Part shown: one piece after another, positions 1-8,510 of the stretch
How the letters are laid out: the number at the start of each line of letters is the position of its first letter
Position numbering within the stretch: position 1 is the first letter of the stretch
From: Ophioceras dolichostomum
Lineage: Eukaryota > Ascomycota > Sordariomycetes > Magnaporthales > Ophioceraceae
DNA length: 16,701 nucleotides
Direction: 5' to 3'
Assembly (NCBI GenBank): GCA_003049485.1
Contig: PYST01000504.1
Location: forward strand, 1 to 16,701
Notes under the pieces: generated by a model
What the model was told of the DNA's origin: nothing
The model's database searches: none
What the model saw: only the letters and a program-made list of their open reading frames with translations
Translations under genes and position numbers: made by a program

Positions 1-36
1 AAATCTCCAATAGACCGTAAATCTCTAATAGACCGC
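1..36. repeat. 18-bp tandem repeat, two units
   Basis: Two adjacent 18-bp units (1-18 and 19-36) share aaatctcYaatagaccg and differ at one C/T position, plus the last base. The array touches the window edge, so more units may lie upstream. It is followed by a GC-rich stretch (about 40-60, gcaccggagcgaagcggagg). I cannot assign it to a known element. Confidence 0.6.
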
Positions 37-116
37 ATGCACCGGAGCGAAGCGGAGGTCGCACGTCGATTTTAGACATGCACGGGTAACCCTATTACGT
101 GATATGACCCCCCATC

Positions 117-130
117 CTGCGATCTGTACA
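117..130. repeat. LINE target-site duplication, 5' copy
   Basis: The 14-bp sequence ctgcgatctgtaca occurs here, directly before the LINE-derived sequence, and again at 665-678, directly after the element's (TAC)n tail. Identical 13-15 bp flanking repeats around a 5'-truncated, simple-repeat-tailed sequence are the hallmark of target-primed reverse transcription. Confidence 0.85.
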
Positions 131-664
131 CCCGCCCGATCGGGCCATGGCGACTTCCACGACTACCACGTCCGATTCGAACACGAGGATGCCGTCCTCG
201 TATGCTCCTGCGGCGCCGCCGAGGCCCCGGACCATATCTTTCACTGCCCCCAGAGCCAGGCCCGGGCCCGGCTACGCGGCTCCCCCCGCTGGATCCTCGG
301 GACCACGGCCGGCGCCGAGCGCTTCCGCAAGTGGCGCGAAACCACCCGATTCTTCACGGACATCTGTCCGCTGCCAACGGGCCCGAGACCGCCGGGAAGG
401 ACCGGCGGCGGCGGCCCGAGATCCCAGACCTGAACACCCCCCCGTAGCCCCACCCCTTGGCTCAGGGCCGAGGAGTGGCCTGCCATAGAAACTAAGGCCT
501 AAGGGCCCTCGCAACGCTTAAGCGGACGGAAACTTGTACTTTACTTTTTTTCCCATAGCTTAGGCGCGTCATATGCCCCAAGGGAGGCTTCGGGTATTAC
601 GTGACCTGGCTCACTAGCCACGTGGCCGACTGACGTTAAATAAATACTACTACTACTACTACTA
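131..664 (+). mobile_element. 5'-truncated Tad1-like LINE, 3' end only
   Basis: This is the last ~0.5 kb of a non-LTR retrotransposon. One open frame (to the TGA at 431-433) encodes the C-terminal tail that follows RNase H in Tad1-clade ORF2: an RSGHGDF motif, then a zinc-knuckle-like CxCG-x9-HC segment (Cys codons at 203 and 209, last Cys at 245), then a GAERFRKW...FFTDICPLP end. The same order is seen in the second LINE at 7120-8510 (RTGHGDF, CSCG, FFTKICP). A ~210-bp 3' UTR follows, ending in gacgttaaata (632-642) and seven TAC repeats (645-665). Reverse transcriptase, RNase H and ORF1 are absent: the 5' truncation lies at about 131. A Met-initiated frame from 104 starts in the target-site copy and is not a gene. 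The perfect target-site duplication suggests a fairly recent insertion. Confidence 0.85.
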
Positions 665-665
665 C
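645..665 (+). repeat. (TAC)7 LINE tail
   Basis: Seven uninterrupted TAC units follow gacgttaaataaa and run into the 3' target-site copy. Many fungal LINEs end in short tandem repeats instead of poly(A), and this array serves as the 3' tail of the 131-664 element. Confidence 0.8.
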
Positions 666-678
666 TGCGATCTGTACA
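665..678. repeat. LINE target-site duplication, 3' copy
   Basis: A perfect 14-bp match to 117-130. A partial echo of the site (cgatctgt) lies just downstream at about 683-690, so the empty target itself carried a short direct repeat. Confidence 0.85.
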
Positions 679-804
679 TCTTACGATCTGTGCCCGTGAC
701 ACATCCCCCTTTCCCCTTAATTCCAGATTCCGCATTCTCAACGCCGGCCGGGGAAATAGCCCCCTTCAGGAAATAATATATACGATAAACCACGCCCATT
801 ATTC

Positions 805-935
805 GTGCGGCGAGGCGATCACCGGGGATAGCTGCGCCTGGCCGGCCTCTACTTCACCGGCCGTAGTTGTTCATAACTAGAACTACCTGGAGCACCCCAG
901 GTGCGTTACGAAGGCTTCCAACAACCCCGCCTGCC
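805..935. repeat. dispersed ~130-bp repeat, copy A
   Basis: It aligns almost end to end with 6118-6247. Shared blocks include gcgaggcgatcaccggg, acttcaccggcc, gttcata and agaact, then a small hairpin (gcacc-cca-ggtgc at about 892-904) followed by gcgt..cgaa.gc. By eye about three quarters of positions match, and many of the differences are transitions. No open frame is shared and there is no tRNA-like B box, so this is probably a fragment of a non-coding mobile element. Similarity stops near gtgc on the left and fades after about 930. Confidence 0.65.
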
Positions 936-1848
936 ATCCGCTTGAGTTATGCGCGTGACGCCATTGGGCCACTCACTCATCCAAGGTCAATCAATCGCTC
1001 GTTGTTCACCACGCCAAGACATTCAGGGGCTCAGGGGCACACGGCCACACGCACGCTCACGTTCACGGCCAATGCAACAACCTAACCCGAGTCACAGGCA
1101 CCGCCCGGATTGGCTGCTGGCATAGCCGGGGCCGCTTCAGGGGTAGACTGAGAGTGACGTTGGGCTGGATGTTGTGTTACGCCAGCATCGACGCGGCGCA
1201 AGAATTTAAAGTTTTAACGTCTGCCGATGCCGAGACGGAGCGTCCCGGACGACGGCGCCAAAAGCCTCAACACCACCAGCACTTTGGCCGGAACGTGCCT
1301 CGTGGGAATATCTTGGCCCCCATTTACATAACACAACCTATGTTCGGGAGAGAGAGGAAGAGAATAAAAAAGCGCTTGATTGCCTGCTACGGATCTCAAT
1401 CAAGTAAAATCCGACATTGGCTCGTCTCCTTGCCCCATGAATGACGATCTCAGCTGACAATGCAGGACACGAAAATAGGGGTGCAGAAGGGAGAACAACG
1501 ACGAGAAGAGAAGCAACCTGACGGGACAGACCCACGCCCAAGCGCACGCAATCTGCGCGGAGCAGATGAAGTCGTCGTCCGATCTCGCGTGCCCTTGCGC
1601 AGTCCATTTGGAAAACACTCACTGGGAATCACGACCGATCCTTGGCCAACTGAATTTGGCTGAACAAATGGCCGTTCAAAAAGCACTCACTTCACCTCCG
1701 CATACACAGACAGAGCTTAAAATGGCGTCGTCATGCCCGACCTGGCCCCCTCCCTTCGAGCACAGACGAAGTCCGCCTCCTTGTCGCCGTCGCTCCCTCA
1801 TTGTCAATGTCGGGCGTCCGTGTCATTCTTTTCATCAATGCCATCCCG
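936..1848. other. long intergenic stretch, no gene recognised
   Basis: About 0.9 kb between the repeat and the chitinase promoter. The open frames here (largest about 96 codons, 1154-1444 on +; 94 codons, 1338-1622 on -) show no recognisable domain, overlap each other on both strands and lack plausible starts. I see no RNA gene. Part of it is probably chitinase upstream regulatory DNA, but no specific site can be supported. Confidence 0.5.
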
Positions 1849-1895
1849 CCTGCCAGAGCCTGCCAGAGCTGCATGCTGCGTGGCTCATATTTATT
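1849..1895 (+). promoter_or_regulatory. putative chitinase core promoter
   Basis: A TATA-like catatttatt sits at 1886-1895, about 85-95 bp upstream of the chitinase ATG. Just upstream is a perfect tandem duplication of cctgccagag (1849-1858 and 1859-1868). This is inferred only from position and base composition; the transcription start is unknown. Confidence 0.3.
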
Positions 1896-1979
1896 CCTAG
1901 ATAGTCCCTCCCATCAGCTCTGTTCACCGGCAATCATCCACCTCTGCTCGTTAATTTCTTTGACCACACACTCGTTACT

Positions 1980-3441
1980 ATGAAGTTCCTACATCCCCTC
2001 GCCGCTGTTCTTTCCCTGGCCGCCGCCGCTGTCGTCGAGGCCAAGCCGTTGGACCAACAGTGCAACATCAGACCTAGCCCAGGTGAGCCAGTGACCAAGG
2101 TCGACAACAGGACGAGCGGCGGTCACCGTAATGTGCTCTACGTCACGAACTGGGGCATCTACGGCGCTGCTTGGACTCCAGACAAGCTGCCCGTCTCGAG
2201 CATATCGCACATCCAGTACGCATTCGCGGATATCCGCGACGACGGCACAGTGTAAGCTACCCCACCCCCACCGACGACCCATCCTTCCCACAGGCTGGCC
2301 ACGATGACAGAGGCAGACGGACGCACCCTGCCTGTGACGACACAAACTGACTCCTCCCTCCTGAGCTAACAGAATCTCCTCTGATTCCTGGGCCGACACC
2401 CAAAAGCCCTTCGGCAACGACAGCACCGCCGGCGCGGGTCCCAACACGACCTTCGGGCTCGTCGAGCAGCTCTACCGCGTGAAGCAGGCCAACCGCAACA
2501 TCAAAGTCCTCCTCTCCGTAGGGGGGTACACATGGTCTCCGAAATTCGCCCCCGTCGCGGCCGACGCCACAAAACGCGCCACTTTTGTTTCCTCGGCCGT
2601 CGCGTTGATGGGCAACTGGGGCATGGACGGCCTGGACATCGACTGGGAGTACCCGAACACCGAAGAGCTCAACAAGAACTGCGTGCAACTCCTCCGCGAC
2701 CTCCGCAAGGGCCTCGACGACTACGCCTCCAAAAACGCCCCCGGCTACCGTTTCACTCTAAGCTTCCCTGCGCCCGCGGGACCCAAGAACTACGCGGCCT
2801 TCGACTTCAAGGCCATGGATGAGAGTCTGGACTTCTGGTCGCTGATGGCCTTCGACTTCGCGGGCTCGTGGGACAACACGACGGGCCACCAGGCCAACGT
2901 GTTCCCCTCGACGTCGAACCCCACCGCGACCAAGGCGTCCATCGATGTCGCGGTGCAGGACTACACTAAGGGCGGCGTCGCCCCGCACAAAATTAATATC
3001 GGCCTCCCCCTCTACGGCCGCGCGTTCGACAACACCAGGGGCATCGGCCAGCCGTACAGCGGCCTTCCCGAGGGCTCGCTCAGCCAGCAGGGGATATGGG
3101 TATACAAGGACCTGCCCCGTGTCGGTGCGAGCGTGCAGTGGGACGACGAGGCGAAGGCGACGTATACGTTTGATAATGGCACCACGGGCGGACAGCTGGT
3201 TTCTTTCGATGACGTCAAGAGCGCGAGGTTCAAGGCGAGCTATATAACCGACAAGGGTCTAGGCGGCGCCATGTACTGGGAGGCGGCGGGGGACAGGGCG
3301 AAGGGGAATGATAGCATCGTGGACACGATGGCGGGCTTGCTGGGGCCGTTGGAGACGGGCCAGAATTTGCTGAGCTACCCGGCTTCCAAGTATGAGAATA
3401 TTAGGGGTGGCGGGAACGGCACGGCGACAGCGTCGTCGTGA
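1980..3441 (+). CDS. secreted GH18 chitinase, subgroup A (class V)
   Basis: Predicted endo/exo-acting chitinase that hydrolyses beta-1,4-GlcNAc linkages outside the cell, in wall remodelling or attack on chitinous hosts. Two exons: 1980-2251 and 2373-3441, joined in phase 2 to give 446 aa. Residues 1-21 form a signal peptide (hydrophobic LAAVLSLAAAAVV, cleavage near EA-K). GH18 strand 1 is NVLYVTNWGIYG (51-62), the SxGG motif is LLSVGGY (from 137), and the catalytic DGLDIDWEYP gives D176, D179, D181 and acid E183. The C-terminal strand has MYWEAAGD. The end (SKYENIRG) resembles the Trichoderma Chit42 type, and the length fits that group (about 420-450 aa) with no chitin-binding or LysM module. 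Odd: the usual MxYD motif is MAFDF, so the Tyr that helps position the substrate N-acetyl group is Phe at 251. The ATG follows a pyrimidine-rich leader and precedes the signal peptide directly. Fold assignment is secure; activity is less so. Confidence 0.93.
2252..2372 (+). other. chitinase intron
   Basis: Donor GTAAGC at 2252, acceptor CAG-type (aacag) ending at 2372, and a likely branch site ctgac at about 2346-2350. Removing these 121 bp replaces an immediate in-frame TAA with a Val codon (gt + a) and continues ISSDSWAD, restoring an uninterrupted GH18 domain. Confidence 0.88.
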
Positions 3442-4361
3442 GGGGTGATGGGAAAGGAGGTACGCATCAGCCTGTGGGAAGGTCCGTGAGCCCATCATCT
3501 AGATTCTTTCCATTGCGTGCGAGTGACCAGTAGGTCTAGCCTTGTCGCGCCGACGCCTTGCCGACGCAGGCGCCAACTCTTCAGCATGAGGTGTCACAGA
3601 AATCAATCATCAACCGTCCTACCTACCTCCCCATAAGCCCACGCTTACCCTTTGCACCTTCTTTGGCATGCATCGCAAGCCATGATGCCCCAGTCCCTGG
3701 TCGTCCGGAAATCTGGGCTAGCAATCAGCTCGGCTCAAAGCCACAGCAAGACGGCGCTGCTACTCACGGTCATGACGCGGAGCGTATTGCGACCAGACAT
3801 GGCTAGCCATTCTCGTAACAGCTTCGATAGGACGCAGATTCCGGCAACGCGGGCTGGCATTGGGAATTCCAATCGAAGAAGGAGCTCGTGGTATCATCTT
3901 GCCTAGTGTGGCTGCCTGAAAACACATCGAAGGAAGCCGAATGAGGAAAGCGCCCAGCTGTGTACCTGCCCCATCCGCCGGCCCCCGGTGGAGACAATTC
4001 AACGGAAGGGCTGCGATTTCCTGCCCATCTTGAGGAATGACGTATGCCCCGTGTGTGCAGACATCTCCCCGCAATAATCCTCTCAGTTTTCCAGATTGAT
4101 GCTTCTCGATGATTCCACCTCCATCCTCGCGCTTGTCGTCGCGGCGCTGCCTACAACCATCGCCACATCAGGGCAGGACCGCATTCGGCCTTGACGGTCC
4201 AGACCTGACTCCATACACACCGTCACTTCTCGTCAACATAGAGCCGCCCTCGCTCCTCGCCTCTGTCGATCCCACACGATCTGAGTTGCTGAGTTTGGCT
4301 GAGCTAGCCATTAAGCAGGGCATCCAGGCGAAGATGGAAGCTAACGACGAGGTTATCGAAG
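3442..4361. other. intergenic, no gene recognised
   Basis: About 0.9 kb after the chitinase stop. It should hold the chitinase 3' UTR and polyadenylation region and the 5' flank of the F-box gene. Small overlapping frames on both strands (e.g. 3760-4074 on -, 4109-4390 on +) have no recognisable domain. The + frame from 4109 could be a first exon of the F-box gene, but its reading frame joins the F-box only through a weak GTACCT donor at 4382. Confidence 0.45.
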
Positions 4362-5740
4362 ATGTCAACGAAGTGGGAATGGTACCTCGCGGTATGTTGC
4401 GTTTGTATCTTGTTCCCCAACCCCACGTATTCAGAAACGAGAGCAATCTGACAATTTCTCCTCGTCCAGTCCTTCGTGGAAATCCCGCCCGGCATCCAAG
4501 CCGCTATCTTCCACTACCTCCCTCGTCGCGATCTAGCCCGCCTTTTTCGCGTCTCGCGCCACTTCCATCCCGAGCTCGCTAGGGCCACGTTCACCGAGCT
4601 CCCTCTTCTTCCCTTCTTCAAAGACCGTGCCCGGCTGCAAGCCATTGCGGACGACAAAGTCCTCGGCGGATATGTCAAGGCCGTTATCTTCCCGTATTTG
4701 GGGCCCGTCGTTCCGGAGTTGGACGACCACGAGCATGAAGAGATAGACTGGAGACAAATAGAGCGCGGCGAAGAGATGATGGAAAAGGCGGCCCTGGTCC
4801 TCGCTAGCCTTCCAAACACTTTCGCCATCAAAATTGATCGACCACTTGGTATACCGCTCTACGTCTCTCTCCTCGAGGAACAGGTGATGAGGAGGTTCCT
4901 CGATCCGCTTCTACATGAAGACCGAATCCACTTACTGGTCCTCGACCCGCTGCTCACTTGCGAGATTCTGAGTGACTGGGACGCCCGCTCCTCCAACTTG
5001 AAGAGCCTGCACATGACGATTCGCTGTTCTCGTTCCGGCTTCCCGGTGCTCGGACCGCTCGTGGTCGGCCCGCGCCTCCCCGCTCTCGCTTCCGAACCTT
5101 ACGGACCTCTCACTCACCGCCGTATACGCCAACCGGCAGGCCCCTCTGGAGCGACTCGTGTGTTTCTCTGCGCTCTGGAAACTTAAGTCCCTGTGCCTCG
5201 GTGGTTTCTACATTGACCTACAGGCTTTTCTCCCTGTTCTCTGGCAGTACCAAGACAGCCTTGTCAGGCTCTAGTTCCGCTTTGTGGAGTTGGGCATTCC
5301 CGACGACGACGACCTCAATGACGCGCAGAGGACCGAGTGGCTGAGCTTAGGGCTCAAGCACAATTTCCCGCTGTTGGCGACGGAGCAGGACGAGATCTTC
5401 GTTGGGGATGTGTGGTGGTCAGGAGCGCCACAGCGGGACGCAGAGAGAAGTTACAGGGATGAGGCATTCATCAACCTTGGGGGTGGGCTGACAGTCTCTA
5501 GACAACCGGTCGCGGGATGCCCGGTCGCATTTTGGAAGATATCACTTCACACATTTCAAGCAGAACAAGCATAAGGTGGCAGTGGTTCCGTCAACACCTC
5601 CGGAGCAGGCTGGCGCGGTTATCCGCGCGTTCTACCCCTCCGAGCGGCACATGTGGCCCCACCTTCGCAGAATCGACATCGGTGGAAGAACGTGCCAAGC
5701 GACTGACATACGCCCCTTGGTCCTCCGGTACAGGGACCGG
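4362..5740 (+). pseudogene. F-box / leucine-rich-type protein gene, frameshifted
   Basis: Family role: SCF ubiquitin-ligase substrate adaptor. After a probable 78-bp intron (GTATGT 4392 to CAG 4469, branch ctgac) the frame gives an F-box-like segment, VEIPPGIQAAIFHYLPRRDL...FRVSRHFHPE (codons 4476-4570), then a leucine-rich body to about 5085. The natural continuation is then one frame over (LPNLTDLSL...LWKLKSLCLGGFY, about 5091-5210), so one base appears gained near 5085-5095. A TAG at 5272-5274 interrupts LVRL/FRFVELG. Another shift of the same direction near 5500 leads to RSHFGRYHFTHFKQNKHK (5522-5575) and MWPHLRRIDIGG (about 5650-5690). No plausible introns bridge these breaks, so the gene looks dead. 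The 5' end is uncertain: ATG 4362 joins in frame to the F-box as MSTKWEWYLA, while a longer alternative from 4109 needs a non-consensus donor. Recognisable coding fades after about 5740. Confidence 0.7.
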
Positions 5741-6117
5741 TCGGAGGCCCAAGTCGGAGGATCCGGCACAGAAGCCAATCCACAATGTGCGGGCCTCGGA
5801 TCCGGGGATGGGTGGGTAATTACGAAAAACTCGGCGGGGTTTTGCTTTCAGAAAGGAGGCCAGCCTTCGATCTGGGAGCACGGCTGTTCGTCACCATCCA
5901 CTACCCAAGCGGGGAAGCCAGGAGGGCGGCATTATACCATTCCATACGCTCGTCCCTCTCTTGGAAATATTTTCACCTCAATATCAAGAGCCGGCGGGCC
6001 TATCGTGACCGGGCGACACGCGTGATTCCCGTCGTACCGTGACCCATCGACCAATGACCCGCCGCTCTTCACAGCTACCTCGTGGTCAAACTCGCGGCCG
6101 ACACCTCACCTGGTACT
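5741..6117. other. intergenic, no gene recognised
   Basis: Open frames here (5785-6042 and the tail of 5576-6025) have no recognised domain and overlap out of frame. They may be further decayed 3' sequence of the F-box pseudogene. No RNA gene or clear repeat is visible. Confidence 0.4.
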
Positions 6118-6247
6118 AGTGCAGCGAGGCGATCACCGGGCATGGTTGGCTAGCCAGCCTCAACTTCACCGGCCGGGGTGGTTCATATTTAGAACTGTTT
6201 AGAGCACCTGAGGTGCGTGGCGAAAGCCTTTACCAAGAGCCCCTCCG
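6118..6247. repeat. dispersed ~130-bp repeat, copy B
   Basis: Second copy of the 805-935 repeat, same orientation, starting at gtgcagcgaggcgatcaccggg. The hairpin is kept with a changed loop (gcacc-tga-ggtgc, about 6204-6216). It lies between the F-box and amine-oxidase pseudogenes, while copy A lies beside a LINE insertion. This fits a dispersed element rather than a gene part. Confidence 0.65.
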
Positions 6248-6861
6248 ACGGCCGCGGTAGTGCTTCGCCAGGCTGGCGTCGACAATGAGGTCTAGCTAGC
6301 ACCTGACCAGCAAGTGATTCTCACACGTGCGTGAATAGGTCAAATGTTCACCGCCGCTAGGTCCTCCCTTTCCTCGAAAGTACAAATGATTTGGCTTTCC
6401 TCCTTTCTCTTAGGTCCTTCTCCCTCCCTTGAACCTTTTTCCCCTCCAATTACCATCACCCCTACCACTAGACCACCGTCACCATCATTATCAGCAGCAA
6501 CCGCCCTACAATGTGCTAGTACCTAAGTGTAGAGTATGTTAGCTGCGGCCACCCCGGCCAGCCAGCGCCGCATATGTTTAACCGCGGGGAGGCGGGTGTT
6601 CTTCGACTCGACGAATGGCTGCGACCACCCGAATAACACGTGCATGCTCCCCGGGCCATGCCCGGTGTGCTGGCAGGCGTGGCAGAAACCGCAGCAGCAA
6701 TAGCAGCAACAGCAGACTGGCGGCGGTGGGAACAGGAAGGACTAGCCGCGACTTGGGAGGGAGGGGGGACAAAGTTCAAGACTGGGCAGGTTTTCATTTT
6801 TGGTCTTGTCTGGCTCATCCCCAACGACGCTAAAACGGGCGGCTGCTTTTCGGCATGGGAC
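6248..6861. other. no confident gene; one interrupted open frame
   Basis: From 6520 to 6897 one + frame is open apart from a TAA at 6634-6636 (e.g. FNRGEAGVLRLDEWLRPPE before it, WEQEGLAATWEGG after it) and contains a gca/gcaaca-rich run at about 6685-6720. It runs in frame into the Rossmann-like remnant of the amine oxidase, so it may be decayed 5' sequence of that gene, but I do not recognise the product. A pyrimidine-rich stretch with tcaccatcattatcagc lies at about 6400-6500. Confidence 0.3.
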
Positions 6862-7119
6862 ATCAGCACGAGCGTGCTGCTCGGCCGTAGCGAGGCGTAG
6901 AGCATGCACGAGGCCCGCGGCCGGTTCGCCCGGAAGCGCCGCCGTCTCGAGGCGCGAGCCAAAGGCTAAGGGGCCGTGTGCACACCCAGTATATATCACC
7001 GGTGGACTGTTTGACCACCGTATCAGGAGATGGGCCCCATGCGGTTCCCCAAGGTAAGCGGCGACTCGACTCGTAGACACCCATCTGACACTTTAACTTG
7101 ACGATATACGCTAATTAAA

Positions 7120-8510
7120 TCACCGGCTGAACCCAAACCGTTCGTCACCAATCGAAAGAAGGCAGCAGCAAAGGCCTTTACGAACTGGGCCGAGGCGCTG
7201 CCCCCAAACGAGGCCATCGTGTACTCTGACGGATCCAAGAACGGGAAAGCAGTTGGGTACGGATACGTCATCGTCAGGGACAAAATCAACATCGGCCAAG
7301 GCCGAGGGAGACTCCTAGAACTAGCTGAGGTGTTCGACGGAGAGGCAGTCGGGGCATGGCAGGGCCTAAGGCACGCGCTCCGGCTCACTACAGCCCCTAT
7401 AGTCCACGTTTGCCTGGACAACAGCTCCGTCGGCGCAGCCTTAAAAGGACACCCAGCAGATAGCTCACAAGAGGCTTTCCGACTCTTCCAGGCTTCTGGA
7501 GAAAGCCGCGAGATCGGGGTAAAGTGGGTACCCGGCTACGAGGGGGTGGCAGGAAACGAGGCGGCCGACTAACTGGCCAAGGAAGGGACCGAGCTATCCG
7601 GCCCCCCAAAAGAGGCCCCAACGGTCGCGGGGTTAAAGGAATGGCCAGAAAGCTCGGGAAGAACGCCTGGAACGACTGGTGGAAGGAAGGGACCACCAAT
7701 CGGTATAAGGAACTAGGGCTTACGGAGGTACACACCTCCTGCCCCCCAGCACTCTCTCTCCCACGCCGCACCCTCCACCAGCTTATCGCTGCCCGGACCG
7801 GCCACGGAGACTTTCAGTGGTACCACGAGAAGTATGAACACGCCGAAAACCTCCCCTGCTCCTGCGGGGAAGACGGAACCCCGGCGCTCATGGTATATTG
7901 CCGAAGAGCGCGCTAGCTCCGCATTTCCTGGCCTAAGGCCGACCCAGCTCCTGAGAGCAACCGATATGAATACTGGAAACGTCTAATCCAGAAACCGGAG
8001 CTGTTTGAGCGCTTCACTAAAACCACCAAATTCTTTACAAAAATATGCCCCTGGAAGAAGGCGCCAATAAGCGCATAAGCCGAAATAACCATCCACCACC
8101 CGCAAAAGGCTCAAGGACCTTTAAGCGGCCGACCTTCCGGACGCGGCACACCAGTACTGCTCGCGCCCACGACAACCAATCCTCTCCCCCTTCAAAGACA
8201 GATATAGCATTAAAACGCCTACAGCAGCCGTCATAAACGGAAGCAACGAAACGCCGAGCGCCAGCCCCGAGCTAATAGGTGGGCGGGAATGCGGCTTGAA
8301 GAACACGTACGCAATGGGGCGCCACCCCAGAGCACGATATGCTAGCTATTCCTCGTTCTGTGTTTGTGTTCCCTCTCTTTAACCTCACATTCAAGCGCTA
8401 GTTCCTTGTACATAGTCGCTCGGTAGTCGCTAGCACGTCTTATGCTCTTCGGGAGGCAGGGATCTCGGGCAGATTCCGACTTCAGACGTTAAATACATCA
8501 TCATTATCAT
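7120..8510 (+). mobile_element. Tad1-like LINE 3' fragment with RNase H, inside amine oxidase intron
   Basis: The 3' part of a LINE ORF2. RNase H runs from about 7120 to 7635 with the acidic residues in place: YSDGS (Asp 7228), DGEA (Glu 7342), CLDNS (Asp 7417) and WVPGYEGVAGNEAAD (Asp 7567). The frame is broken by TAA 7570-7572 (before LAKEG), a one-base shift near 7625-7645 to the frame reading MARKLGKNAWNDWW, and TAG 7914-7916. The C-terminal tail (RTGHGDF, CSCG, then FFTKICPWKK) ends at TAA 8076-8078. The zinc knuckle lacks the His present in the 131-664 copy. A ~400-bp 3' UTR ends in gacgttaaata (8485-8495) and an imperfect ATC tail. Reverse transcriptase is missing. The 5' boundary is only approximate (7060-7120), and I found no clear target-site duplication. 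The stops and shifts show an old, dead copy of a subfamily different from the first. Confidence 0.82.

Noticed and set aside
104..433. A 109-aa Met-initiated ORF as a small gene
   Set aside because: Its start lies upstream of the LINE insertion in flanking DNA; the rest is the C-terminal tail of LINE ORF2 and is in frame only by chance.
1154..1444. 96-codon frame upstream of the chitinase
   Set aside because: No ATG at its 5' end (GTG), overlapped by several equal-sized frames on the other strand, and no domain.
1989..2688. Long minus-strand frames opposite the chitinase (1989-2447, 2257-2688)
   Set aside because: They are antisense shadows of a GC-rich coding region, with no recognisable domain and Arg/Gly/Val-rich composition.
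6516..6962. 148-aa minus-strand ORF
   Set aside because: Low-complexity Ala/Ser/Arg translation of a GC-rich stretch with a GCA-type repeat; the + strand carries the oxidase remnants here.
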